A stretch of DNA of 64,000 bases from Acanthosepion pharaonis (lineage: Eukaryota > Mollusca > Cephalopoda > Sepiida > Sepiidae). Below the pieces are notes generated by a model. That model was given only the letters and a program-made list of their open reading frames with translations. It was not told the DNA's origin and searched no databases. The DNA lies in assembly GCA_903632075.3 (NCBI GenBank), contig CAHIKZ030004549.1, forward strand, positions 245,001 through 309,000. Direction: 5' to 3'. The position numbers and the translations under genes were made by a program. Shown here piece after piece: positions 23,155-32,639 of the stretch (position 1 is its first letter; every line of letters starts with the position of its first letter).

Positions 23155-23550
23155 AAGAGGCATTCCAAAAGTTTTAAACATGAATATATTCGCTTTTACA
23201 GGGATTCTGAATCATTTTATTGATTTATATATATCATATTTTGATAGAATTTTCATTCCTCTCAATATTTTATTGTAATTTCTGTTTCAAAACCAATAAA
23301 AGAATTGCAGAAATTGATGATGAGCAATAAAAATAAAAATCAGAAATTGAAATATGCTGTTATTGAATTTTTGACTATGGAACAGATTGCATAGCAAGAA
23401 CTCTGTAATTGTATAGCAAATATCTGGCATGATTACTACCCTTCCTATTCGACTGTCAAACATTGGGCTGGTGAGTGTTGTTGCAGGAAGTCAAGCTGTG
23501 ATCAAGATTTGAAGAATAATGTTGAAGAATGAAATTATTTACCCAAGAAT
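23155..23550 (+). pseudogene. mariner-like N-terminal transposase fragment
   Basis: AGGCATTCCAAAAGTTT near 23159 resembles a mariner terminal repeat. At about 23340-23530 the plus strand gives KYAVIEFLTMEQIA, a stop, then QELCNCIANIWHDYYPSYST and VKHWAGE, which resembles the N-terminal helix-turn-helix half of mariner transposases (IHxRLxxVYGxxxPSxxTVxxWxxEF). The C-terminal half is not downstream. It may be a partner of the minus-strand fragment at 22465-22875, but orientation argues against one element. Confidence 0.5.
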
Positions 23551-23699
23551 AAAACAAAAGTCTAAACAGCATTCCCTCTTCCAGCAAAAGGAATGGCTGG
23601 TGGGTCTCAATATAATCTGTGATTTATAATGCTAATTCTCTGTTAGCATTTTAACTCCACCTTTTTATTACATACGTTTATCCTTTGTTTTCTGTTTAG

Positions 23700-23812
23700 G
23701 ATTGAGTTTTTGATTCCTTCTAAAGTCTTCTCATTCTCTTTCACTCCCAGTAACCCCTTGTGTCTTAGTGAAATTATCATCTTGCTTAGGGAGAATTGAT
23801 TGAAAAAATGTC
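23700..23812 (+). repeat. LINE 3' end fragment
   Basis: CCCCTTGTGTCTTAGTG followed by ATCTTGCTTAGGGAGAATTG and a short A-rich end matches the shared 3' terminus of the LINE at 17300-18128. It is diverged and no coding part remains. Confidence 0.55.
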
Positions 23813-23814
23813 AA

Positions 23815-24635
23815 TATTTTTTGTCCTCAATTGGCTCTGTAGAGTGAAGAGCAATAACTGGTTTGTACTATTTTTTATTTCTGATGTCTTTTTTAATTTT
23901 TTCTTTTCGATCTACCACTTTGGAGTGAGTATTTTTTTCCCCTATCCTTGCTCTTTTTCCCAAGAATAAAGAAAAAATACTCACTCCAGAGTGAGCACAT
24001 AATACACCCTAGCACCTGACTAGAAAGACCCTCAAGCCTGATTGGAGGCCATGATTTGTGACTCACACTATCTGGTCAATATGTTTTCTACCTACATTTA
24101 TAATCATTACAAATTAAACTAAGCACAACTGAATAATAAAAGATGAGAAATTTCCAGATTTTGATGACATTCTGGAGTCTAAATCCATTAATTATTTTTT
24201 TTTTATACAATGTTTAAATCCAACATTAGTCTTCTGTGCCTCACCAACTGTCTACTTTGCTCTTTGATCTGAAACTAATTTGGCACTAAGTGATAAGATG
24301 AAAAGAAGTTTCTATTAAAAAAGATTCTACTAGGAACCATGACAACACAAGCCCCACCTAGCTACTTGGTGAAAATAATACTTACAATGTTATGGCAGAA
24401 TTTCAGAAAAATAGGAAAATTGAGGTGTAGTAGAGTAGGGGATCCCATATCATAATTTTGTGGGTGGCAGTACAGGCCTGAATGCCACAAAAGATGGCTG
24501 TTAAATTTGATGTCAAGTAACTTCTTTTTTATAGAATTTATGTTACCATTATTTGTAACTAAATAAATAAGAGGAGACTACTCTGTAATTAACCAAACTC
24601 CAACTACATTTAAAATTTAAACTTAGCTGTAATTG
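23815..24635. other. no recognised gene
   Basis: An imperfect inverted pair around 23920-23990 (CACTTTGGAGTGAGTATTTT and AAAATACTCACTCCAGAGTG) is the only structure noticed; the arms are about 25 bp with a loop of about 35 bp. Confidence 0.45.
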
Positions 24636-24639
24636 TACT

Positions 24640-25318
24640 TATACTAATAAGCAAGAACGAATGCTTAGATTTCTGCAAATTAAAGAAATTACACATCGAC
24701 AACTGTTTAAATTTAGATGGAGCAGAAATTCCAGTAGTGGAACAACACAAGTTCCTACACATCATCTTGGAAAAAGTTAATATTCATTTCCCATCTAAAA
24801 TATTTAAAACTAAAATTTAGTAAAGTCCACCAACTTCTTGTGTGTTATAACCCATACTGAAGGGGGGGCAGATTGACAAATATTAATTAAATTATACAGA
24901 TTACTACTTCACTCAAAATTGGATTACACAAGTTTCATATATAAGGAGGCCAGAAAATCATACCTGAAAATACAGAATGCAACCTATCATCAAGGCCTCG
25001 GACAAGTACTTAAGGCTTTTAGGACATCCCTAGTGGATCACTAATACACAGAAACTAATGAAACCCCTTTACATTTAAGGTGCACTAAAATGGTACTACA
25101 GTACTATTTAAAAATAAAATCATGTCCAACTAACCCAGCTTAACTTTAAACCTAATTACTGTCATCTATTCGAACAAAAAGAAAATACAATACAACCCTA
25201 TGGAATCAGAATGAAATCCATTGCTGAAGAGTTAGGGACCACAATCTCAAATATACAAGAAATGACTGAAGCCAGTATTCCACCATGGACAATCAATAGC
25301 CCGAAATCTTGTTAGAAT
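24640..25318 (+). pseudogene. Jockey-type LINE ORF2, thumb and connector region
   Basis: Plus-strand frames give FCKLKKLHIDNCLNLDGAEI, PVVEQHKFL, KVHQLLVC, LKIGLHKF and then DYTSFIYKEARKSYLKIQNA, YHQGLGQVLKAFRTSLVDH and KMVLQYYLKIKSCPTNPA. This order is that of mobile element Jockey reverse transcriptases after the palm (hxFLGxxxD, LLRxxxH, LDYGSxxYGxA, RLALGAFRTSPVxSL). There are many stops and frameshifts. It continues at 25778 after an insertion, in the same orientation. Confidence 0.85.
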
Positions 25319-25777
25319 TAAATAAACTCATTTAAAAAAAATGTCTGATTGTTCTTTTTTATCTGAGCGCTTTCGGCTATACATTTAACCATTTTCAAGA
25401 TTGAAATATATTAACTGTTAACAAGAAATAGATTGTTGTATGTATATATTAATATGATATTTCCATTTTCAAAACATGGTCAAGATATTGTGTCCATGTT
25501 GCTATTATTGAGTGTTGGTTTTTTTGTTTTTATTAATAAGGGTTCCATTATATTTAGCGTTTTTTTGCATGTAGATGATGCTGTTATATTTGTGTTGTTT
25601 AAATGTGACCTAATTGAGCTCCTCAAAACCTTCCAATCAGAGGCCTTGGCGCCAGATGGAGTTTTATTATCATACCCAGGACAGGTGGTCCAGAGATCAG
25701 ATTATTTTATATGTGTATTTCTTTTTCTAGTTTTACCCTTTTGGCCTTTAATAAACCTGCTGATGAAATTCTGAAGT
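25319..25777. mobile_element. insertion splitting the Jockey LINE
   Basis: The LINE codons CTTG-TTAGAATTAAATAAACTC at its left edge (25310-25331) recur as CTTGAATTAAATAAACTC at its right edge (25780-25797), as expected for a target duplication. Inside are a GAGCGCTTTCGGCTATA motif (25365), a ~130-bp stretch (TTGAGTGTTGGTTTTTTTG and neighbours) shared with 42930-43130 on the minus strand, and a fragment of the composite repeat head on the minus strand (25625-25690). The nature of the inserted element is unknown. Confidence 0.6.
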
Positions 25778-26640
25778 CTTGCTTGAATTAAATAAACTCC
25801 CTAAACAAAAAAAAAAAAAACACCTACCCACATTCCAGGACAAGTTTCAGGGTATATTAGAAAACTACCCTAACCATGCAACCAGCTATAGAGATGGGTC
25901 AAAGTGTGAGGTCGAGACAGGATGTGCAGCTATAACTCAAAATATTACAAAAATGCACCTTCCAAAGGGAAGTACTATTTTCACTGCGGGGGCTTAATGC
26001 AATGGAGCTAGCTCTCAATATCATTACACAAAGGTAACAAAAAAATTTCTTAAGTTTTTTGGACTCACTATCCGTCCTAATGGCTTTGAAGGAGAAAAAA
26101 TCCAACAGCTCACACATTATTAAACTATTATGAGTACTACTTGCAAACATAAAGACCTCAAACTATGTTGGATTCCTAGCCACATCAGAGTAAAAGGTAA
26201 CAATCAAAGGAAACTTAGCAACCAAATCAGCTTTAGACATGGATGTAGACACTGATTTTAAGGAGGTCATTTACAAATACACTCAAAAGTAATGGCAACA
26301 GTGGTTGGATGATAACCTACAGAACAAGCTCTTCACAATTCAGCCCAAACTAGGAGAATAGAACTTGGCTTTCAGAACATCTGGAAAGGAAGAATTAGTA
26401 CTTGCCCGCTTACACATTGGCTGCACAAGAATAACCTACTCGTACTTGCTATACAACAAAGATCAGTCAGTATGCCAAGCATATGAAACGACAGACACTA
26501 TTAAACATATATTAACTGATTGTTCAGACCTTGCTCTCTCTCTCTAAGGACAAAAATGCTGTACTATAAACATGTATGAGATCTTTGAGAAAGAAAAAGT
26601 GAATGATATAATATAATTTCTTAAAGTAGTGAGCCTCTAC
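25778..26640 (+). pseudogene. Jockey-type LINE ORF2, RNase H region and C-terminus
   Basis: After LELNKLP the plus strand gives TFQDKFQGILENYPNHATSY, then RDGSKCEVETGCAAI (first RNase H block, TDGSK type), KHKDLKLCWIPSHIRVKGN (the last RNase H block, normally WxPSHxGIxGNExAD) and then AFRTSGKEELVLARLHIGCT, RITYSYLLYNKDQ and ETTDTIKHILTDCSD. The final part is the conserved Jockey tail with RLRIGHTxLTHxYLL and HxLxxC. Stops separate these blocks. RNase H would remove the RNA strand during insertion. This is the same element as 24640-25318. Confidence 0.88.
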
Positions 26641-26829
26641 CAAAAAAATAAGTCAAATGAAAATGTCAATAAAATCAATTTCTCTACAAACTGTATATCC
26701 AAAAATACATCAATGAAACCAGACTCTCAGCAAAAATCCTCCTACAAAAATACATCAATGAAACCTGATGTACGAACTGATTTCTTACAAAGAATATATA
26801 TTCTATTCATATGAATACATTGTAAAGAT

Positions 26830-26900
26830 CTTGTCGGTATTAAATAACCCATTGAGGTTGATATGCCATAAAAGAGAACAAACTAAATCATCAAGGTATA
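26830..26900 (+). repeat. composite repeat tail fragment
   Basis: GTATTAAATAACCCATTGAG followed by GTTGATATGCCATAAAA is the 3' tail of the composite repeat, without core or head. Confidence 0.75.
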
Positions 26901-27089
26901 GGATTATTGAATGAAGTTATATGAAAGTAAGAGGAGGAGAACAGGTTAGAAGGATATGCAGGAAAGACAACTTCTGACACTAGACTTGAAGTGAATGCTT
27001 CTCTGATTGTAACCATCAGAGAACTATTTACTTCGGTCTTTGTTCCACAAAGTATCAGAAGCTGTCCGAAAAAAACTTTCTTCTAACTA

Positions 27090-27750
27090 ATGGAATATGA
27101 AAGAAATGTTTGGTCTTGTTTGGTTTGTTTTATGGCATATCAAACCTCAATGGGTTATTTAATGCCAACAAGATTTTTATTGCTGATAATATTTTTTTCC
27201 TCAAAAAATGTATTGCTGGTAATATTTTTTCTCCTTCAAAAATGTATTGCTGGTAATAATTTTTTTCTTCAAAAATGTATTACTGGTAACATTTTTTTTC
27301 AAATATCTCAAAGAAATGTTTGGTATGGTTTGGTGTGGTTTGTTTTATGGTATATCACCCTCATTGGGTTATTTAATGCCAACAAGATTTTTATTACTGG
27401 TAATATTTTTTTTTCAAAAAAGTATTCCTGGTAATATTTTTTACAAAAATGTATTGCTGATAATATTTTTTACCAAAATGTATTGCTGGTAATAAAATCT
27501 ATTTTTACACTTTCATAGTGTTTTGACCTCAGTTTGGAGGTTAACTATTTGTCCATAGCTGGGATCCTAACAGGTGCTACCACCACTAGTCAGGGTGGAC
27601 CTGGGAATAGAAGCAATTAAGAGGTGTTTCCACACCCCTCAAAACCTCCTGATCAGAGGCCCTGTAGTTCATCTTACCCAGGACATGAATGTAGTTTATT
27701 GTTTTACACAGGACATGGATGTACATTATCATCATACCTGGGACGGATGA
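27090..27750 (-). repeat. composite repeat, two tails and one full copy
   Basis: On the minus strand it begins with three 25-35 bp units containing CCTGGGTATGATGATAATG, then GATCAGGAGGTTTTGAGGGG, the CACCTCTTAATTGCTTC segment, GTGGTAGCACCTGTTAGGAT, CACTATGAAAGTGTAAAAAT, a minisatellite core of TTACCAGCAATACATTTT-like units, and the tail TGGCATTAAATAACCCAATG. A second core-plus-tail block (27090-27300) follows, so the array part has been duplicated. Confidence 0.85.
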
Positions 27751-27759
27751 AAGAAATGG

Positions 27760-28640
27760 AGATCATTCATCCTTGTGTACATGAAAATGTAAAGTATTTT
27801 AACAGAGTGTAACTTGAGAAATACCACTATCCTGGTTTAAAAAGCCGCTACCTTCACCTGCAGTTGGTTGTGCAACTGACATAAGTATTTCAGTCATTGT
27901 GCATTTTTTAGTGGATGACACTCATTAGGAGTCATCCTGACTGCTGGGGGATGGGCGGCAACCAGTTTAGGAGAAAGACAAAGCAATGATAAGTTTTTAA
28001 AGAAATTTGGAAGAGCTAATCAGGCTACATCTGAATACATACTGTCTTATGCCACATTCAGTTTGCTGTTCTTCAAGAATGTTATTATTGATGGCATTGA
28101 TCATAACTTGCTTTGATCAACATGTGATCACTCTTTCTGGAAAGAAACAAAGCTTATCTTTTTCTTACCGCAAATGGAAACAGCACTGGAAAGTGGATTT
28201 GACTTTTCCATGTTATGCTTTCTTAGCTTGCACTTCTGTTTGTCAAGTTGTCAGCCATTATCAAATGTCAAATGCAAAATTAATTCCACTCGAAGGAAGG
28301 GATGAGTTCATTCAATGTGGAACCTTGTTTAATAGGTAGATTTCTTCATATCCCAGTTACTTTAGATGCCATTAGAGACTTGGTTTGTACTTAGAGTAAT
28401 TTTTATTCTTTATTTTTTTTTTTTGCACACAGAAAGAAACAAAAGTTAAAAGTAAAAACTTTATCTTTCAACATTTCATGCCATTGTCAGTTTGAAAGGT
28501 GTCCAACATAATTTTATTTATCTCTGAAAATGTTTCAATCAATATTTTTATGTCAAATAAATAAATCTGTAAATAATCTCTGAAATAAAGATTTAAGTGA
28601 GTTTGTGTGAAGACAGCTTTTGTAACTGATGAAAGTTGCC
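27760..28640. other. SINE-like remnant at 27900-27985, otherwise unrecognised
   Basis: GGCGGCAACCAGTTTAGGAG near 27955 belongs to the SINE-like body seen at 2810. The 28007-28339 open frame has no family resemblance I can support. Confidence 0.4.
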
Positions 28641-28649
28641 AGGCTGAAT

Positions 28650-29150
28650 TACACTGGGGAACATTTTCGAAAAGATGTTTGCTTTTTTACAGCTCTTCCT
28701 ACGTAATTTGATTTCTGAAATATCCTCAGAAAATTTTCTATCACATCAAGTTTTATTTTGTTAAACATAAAGACCTCAAACTATGTTGGATTCCTAGCCA
28801 CATCGGAGTGGAAGGTAACAATAAAACAAACTTAGCAACCAAATCAGCAGCCAAAATTTTTACCCAAAAATGTAAATTTTGCCATTAAATGCAATACTGA
28901 AATAAGAAACTAATACAAACCAAATAAAACTTTATATTGTTTAACAAATATATTTTATAAATTAATTATACATGTTAAGATATGTGTTTCTATCAAACTG
29001 GAGTTTCTGTTACTCAAGGTGTGAACGTTCTCTCAGCTGTGTGTGAATAACTTACATCAAGACAGTCTCTTTTCAGTAGTCAGCCATGATGCTTGTGTTC
29101 CACCTGCCTTGATACCTCGACTCAATGGTCTTGATGGAATCTTTCTCCTT
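28650..29150. repeat. tandem duplication, copy 1, carrying a LINE patch
   Basis: Homologous to 29665-30115. Landmarks TATCACATCAAG, GCAATACTGAAATAAGAAAC and CAAACTGGAGTTTC occur in the same order in both. The offset between copies is 1032 bp before 28764 and 950 bp after 28850, because this copy holds an extra segment of about 82 bp. Confidence 0.85.
28764..28850 (+). mobile_element. Jockey LINE RNase H patch
   Basis: AACATAAAGACCTCAAACTA through CAACCAAATCAGC is nearly identical to 26150-26240 in the Jockey LINE, and it is absent from the second duplicate. It encodes the PSHIGVEGNN region. This copy keeps IGVEGN where the longer LINE has IRVKGN, so it comes from a different, less decayed source copy. 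Confidence 0.85.
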
Positions 29151-29322
29151 GCTCATCACATATTGTGCCAAAATGTCCAGAAAAGTAGTCCAGATGACTG
29201 TGCAAGAAATGCCATTTTACACTCATGTTGCATCCCAATGCTCGAAAACTGTTTAACAGAGTCTGCATGAATTCTTTAAAATTTGGCAACTTCCTATTTA
29301 CCAAGCAAACAGACACAACCAC
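29040..29322 (-). pseudogene. repeat-associated HFLHSHLD-type protein fragment
   Basis: The minus strand reads VNRKLPNFKEFMQTLLNSFR, ALGCNMSVKWHFLHSHLDYF and GTICDEQGERFHQDH, then breaks frame. This block (GCNMSxKxHFLHSHLDFF...DEQGERFHQD) is shared by many uncharacterised, high-copy proteins in invertebrate genomes. I do not know its function. A further piece (LKRDCLDVSYSH) follows in another frame. It lacks a start and a credible end. Confidence 0.7.
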
Positions 29323-29584
29323 AGCAAAAACATTCCCAACTTCTTTTTCTTATTATGAAGCAACAGTGCCTCCACAAGTTATGGCAACACAACATTGATC
29401 CGTCGATTTTTACATTAAGCAAATAAATACATTTGAACAACATAGACTACTCTAATGGAAATGCCTTCATTAGCTGTGGAGAATTATTTCATATTTTACG
29501 CTTTCTCAACATGGCACATCAGACTCAGTGTTATTCAGGGGTATTTTCCGGAATCACATTTCAGAAAAAAATCTCTTTGCATGA

Positions 29585-29650
29585 TGTATTTCGACCATTG
29601 TACTCTCTGGCCTGCATCAGGTGTATGTTGACCCGGGTAACCTACAGGGT
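29585..29650 (-). repeat. tRNA-derived SINE core fragment
   Basis: The minus strand carries CTGATGCAGGCCAGAGAGTA and CAATGGTCGAAATAC, the middle part of the SINE at 14935. Confidence 0.5.
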
Positions 29651-29664
29651 ATATGTAAATTTAT

Positions 29665-30115
29665 TTCATTGGTGAACATTTTCAAAAACAATTTTAGATA
29701 CCTTGTATTTTACAAGTGTTCCTACCTAAATTGATAATCTTGTGTTCAGAAATTCCTTGGGAAATTATTCTATCACATCAAGTTTATTTGTTAAACGGGA
29801 ATTCATTTTTATCCAAAAAATGTCAATTTCGTCATTAAATGCAATATTGAAATAAGAAACAAATACAAATCAAAGAGTACGTTTCATTGTTTAACAAATA
29901 TTTTGCACAAAATAATTACACATCTTAGGATAGATATTTCTGACAAACTGGAGTTTCAGTTCAGCTGCTTTGCATGAATAACTTGCATCACGACAGTCTG
30001 TTTGAATACACCAACAGTAGCCAGTCATTATATTATGTTTGTGTTCCACCTACTTTGATAACTAGACTCCATGCTATTGATGTCTTGGTAGAATCTTTCT
30101 CTTTGTTCATCACTC
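29665..30115. repeat. tandem duplication, copy 2
   Basis: Second copy of 28650-29150 without the LINE patch. Its minus strand at 29960-30115 keeps SDEQRERFYQDINSMESSYQ and RWNTN, the same protein family as 29040-29322, with stops. Confidence 0.8.
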
Positions 30116-30495
30116 ATGACCTGGATAAGACGTTAAGCTACATCCGCGTCCTGGGTAAGACGATAAACTATGTCCAGCAACAAGGCCTCTGATCGGGAGG
30201 TTTTCAGGTGCATGGAACCACCTCTTAATTGCTGGTGTTCCCAGGTCCACCGTGGCCTGAGGTGGTAGCACCTGTTAGGGTCCCAGCTATGGGCAAGTAG
30301 TTAACTATTACCAGCAATACTTTTTGAAAAAATTATTACCACCAATACAATTTTGAAGGAAAAATATAGCCAGAAACAGAATTTTGACAAAACAAAATAT
30401 TACCAGCAATAAAAAATTTTGTCAACATTGAATAACCCATTGAGGTTGATATGCCGTAAAACAAAATAAACCAAACCAATCTAAACCAAAGAATA
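30116..30495 (+). repeat. composite repeat, full copy
   Basis: It contains head units with GGGTAAGACGATAAACTA, the palindrome-rich middle (CTGATCGGGAGG, CCACCTCTTAATTGCTGG, GTGGTAGCACCTGTTAGGGT), core units of ATTACCAGCAATAC type and the tail TGAATAACCCATTGAGGTTG. A second tail (30530-30612) follows with a run of CCAAA units. Confidence 0.85.
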
Positions 30496-30529
30496 CATAT
30501 TGTATTCATACGAATCTATCCTAAAAATG

Positions 30530-30612
30530 TTGTCGGCATTAAATAACCCATTGAGGTTGATATGTCGTAAAAAAAAAATAAACCAAACCAAACCAAACCA
30601 AACCGAACCAAA
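30530..30612 (+). repeat. composite repeat tail and (AACCAA)n run
   Basis: GGCATTAAATAACCCATTGA, then GGTTGATATGTCGTAAAA, then repeated AACCAAACC. It is nearly the same as 26830, 32575 and 63860. Confidence 0.85.
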
Positions 30613-30639
30613 CTTTGCACATCACTCATTGCCCCAAGG

Positions 30640-30921
30640 TTCCTGGGTATGACAATAAACTGCATCCAGCAGCAAGGCCACTGATCAGGAGATTGAAGGT
30701 TTTAAGGAGTGTGGAACCACCTTTTAATTGCTGTTGATCCCAGGTCTGCTCTGACACAAGGTGGTAGCATGTGTTAGGGTCCTAGCTATGGGTAAATAGT
30801 GAAACCCCAAGCAAAAACACTAGGGAAGTATAAAAATACATTTTTATAGTAAAAATATCAGCAACACTTTTTATGTAAAAATAATTAGCAACAATTTCTA
30901 TTTATAGTAAAATTTAGAAAC
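30640..30921 (+). repeat. composite repeat, left part, interrupted by an LTR
   Basis: It has TCCTGGGTATGACAATAAAC, GGAACCACCTTTTAATTGCT, AGGTGGTAGCATGTGTTAGG and core units. The core resumes at 31452 with CAGCAACAATACC, on the far side of the LTR. Confidence 0.8.
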
Positions 30922-31451
30922 TGTTATAATCTGTGCTAATAGGAATATATACTTGACAAACACGGTGGATAAAATAAGTAAAGGTTTATTGTAACAACCA
31001 GTACAATAAGAATAAAGGTAACAGTTATGCACAAGGTCATCACAAATCAATCCAGTAGTGAGTGCTACTATTGGAAGGTCGGTAGTTCTCGTGTAAGTCT
31101 GAGTCATACTCAACAGATCCCAACTAGTATATTTAGCTACCCCCCACCCATGAGAGATGCATGTGGCACAAGGCTGGTTTAGTGTGGGTTGTCTGAGCCT
31201 GTAGACTCAACCAAAAATATTCCCTTTTGTACCCGCATAAACAGGTTCAGGGGCAGTCTACCTCCCCAAACGAGATTCTGCCTTTCGTCAGAGCCTCATC
31301 CAGGTTACTCTCTGCCTGAAAACAGAGAGTTCAACCGTCTAGCTGGAACAGATCCCAGCTAGACTCTGTAGTCCATTGACTTACAGATACTTATAGGTAG
31401 TTACTACCTATAGTGTAGTCATTCATGTGAGTGACAGGTTATTCCATTACA
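30922..31451 (-). mobile_element. solo LTR of an LTR retrotransposon
   Basis: On the minus strand the segment starts TGTAATGGAATAACC and ends GATTATAACA, giving the canonical TG...CA ends. A TATA-like TAAATATA lies near 31128 and an AATAAACC polyadenylation-type signal near 30985, about 65 bp before the 3' end, as expected for an LTR. No internal gag or pol sequence is present, so recombination between two LTRs probably removed it. The flanking 5-mers (GAAAC and TCAGC) do not match, so the boundaries could be off by a few bases. Confidence 0.65.
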
Positions 31452-31650
31452 TCAGCAACAATACCTATTTATTGTAAAATTAGCAACAATACATTTTCAA
31501 AGCAATATATTTCATCTGTAGTTGAATGCTTACAATTGTGTTCAAAATATCTGTGGTTGAAGCTATAAAATTGTTCAAATCATGTACGTTTTGGCATTAA
31601 AGAATCCATACAGACTGATATGCTGTGAAACAAAATCAACCAACCAACAT
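31452..31650 (+). repeat. composite repeat, right part after the LTR
   Basis: Core units (AGCAACAATACATTTTC) and a diverged tail TGGCATTAAAGAATCCATAC then GATATGCTGTGAAACAAAAT. Continues 30640-30921. Confidence 0.75.
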
Positions 31651-31894
31651 GAAAGAACTCTTTCATGACATTAAGCCATATAATATCCGACAATTTCTTA
31701 AATCAAACTGTATTCCAAAATATAACTTCAACTAAACTACAACTTAAAACACACATATCATTGCCTCTAGTAATTATGTCCACACAAACTTGCATATGCA
31801 TAAAAGCTGAGCATCATCGACCATGTATTCAACTGTGAAAGCAGAATAACATATATCATATTTTTATTACTTCAAAGCTCACAAGAAAATTAAA

Positions 31895-31952
31895 TTTCAG
31901 CATTAAATGACCCATAAGAAGTTGATATACTGCTAAACAAAAAATATTAAAT
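31895..31952 (+). repeat. composite repeat tail, diverged
   Basis: CAGCATTAAATGACCCATAA and GTTGATATACTGCTAAACAA match the tail. Confidence 0.6.
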
Positions 31953-31969
31953 CATTGCACCAAGATTTC

Positions 31970-32200
31970 CAGGAAAGCTCATCCTGCATTAGACGCCTAA
32001 TCTGTGTCCCTGTCAAACACAGCCAGCTTAATTTTATCAGAAGACAAGGCTAAAAACTATCTGCTTAAGTATTTGAAACAGTCGCCACCCTGATCCCAAG
32101 GCTTTTACAAACTGCTTTAATCAGCCCAACCTTGATATGCAATGGGGGAAGCAAAATCTTCCTGTGACCTGTTTAAAACATTCTTATTTCCAATTTTGAG
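31970..32200 (-). pseudogene. upstream part of the HFLHSHLD-type protein
   Basis: Minus-strand frames give FCFPHCISRLG-LKQFVKALG, FQILKQIVF and HRLGV, matching the KxYxPPLHIKLGLxKQFVKAL...FxYL...GPQIRKL block that precedes the HFLHSHLD block in this protein family. The downstream block lies at 30115 and 29322 on the same strand, separated by about 1.85 kb of composite repeats and the LTR. The gene relic seems to have been split by these insertions. Confidence 0.65.
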
Positions 32201-32227
32201 CTGCCTTATGTCTAGCCATGTCTTTCA

Positions 32228-32635
32228 TATATAATGGTCACTAACCCAGGGTGGTAGCACCTGTTAGCATCCCAGCTATGGGTAAATAGTTAATGCTGAA
32301 ACTGAGGTAAAAAGCATTATAAAAGTGTAAAAATAGGTTTTAATACCAGAAATACTTTGTAAAAATTATTACCAGAAATAAATTTTTGAAGAAAACAAAA
32401 TATTACCAGCAATATATTTTTTTAAAATATTACCAGCAATATGTTTTTGAAAAAAAAAAAATATTACCAGCAATACATGTTTTAAAATAATATTACCAGC
32501 TATACATTTTTGAGGAAAAAAATATTACCAGAAATAGATTTTTGACAAAACAAAATATTACCAGGAAAAAAAGTTGTTAGCATTAAATAACCCATTGAGG
32601 TTGATATACCGTAAAACACAACAAACCAAACCCTT
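32228..32635 (+). repeat. composite repeat, copy without head
   Basis: CCAGGGTGGTAGCACCTGTT, then GCTATGGGTAAATAGTTAA, then at least seven core units (ATTACCAGCAATACATT type), then TAGCATTAAATAACCCATTG and AACAAACCAAACCC. Confidence 0.85.
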
Positions 32636-32639
32636 CTCT

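Noticed and set aside
22465..23550. One mariner element joining the 22465 and 23155 fragments
   Set aside because: The C-terminal fragment is on the minus strand and the N-terminal fragment on the plus strand, so they cannot be one simple copy.
28007..28339. 110-codon plus-strand open frame
   Set aside because: No recognisable motif; its position amid repeats and its codon pattern do not support a gene.
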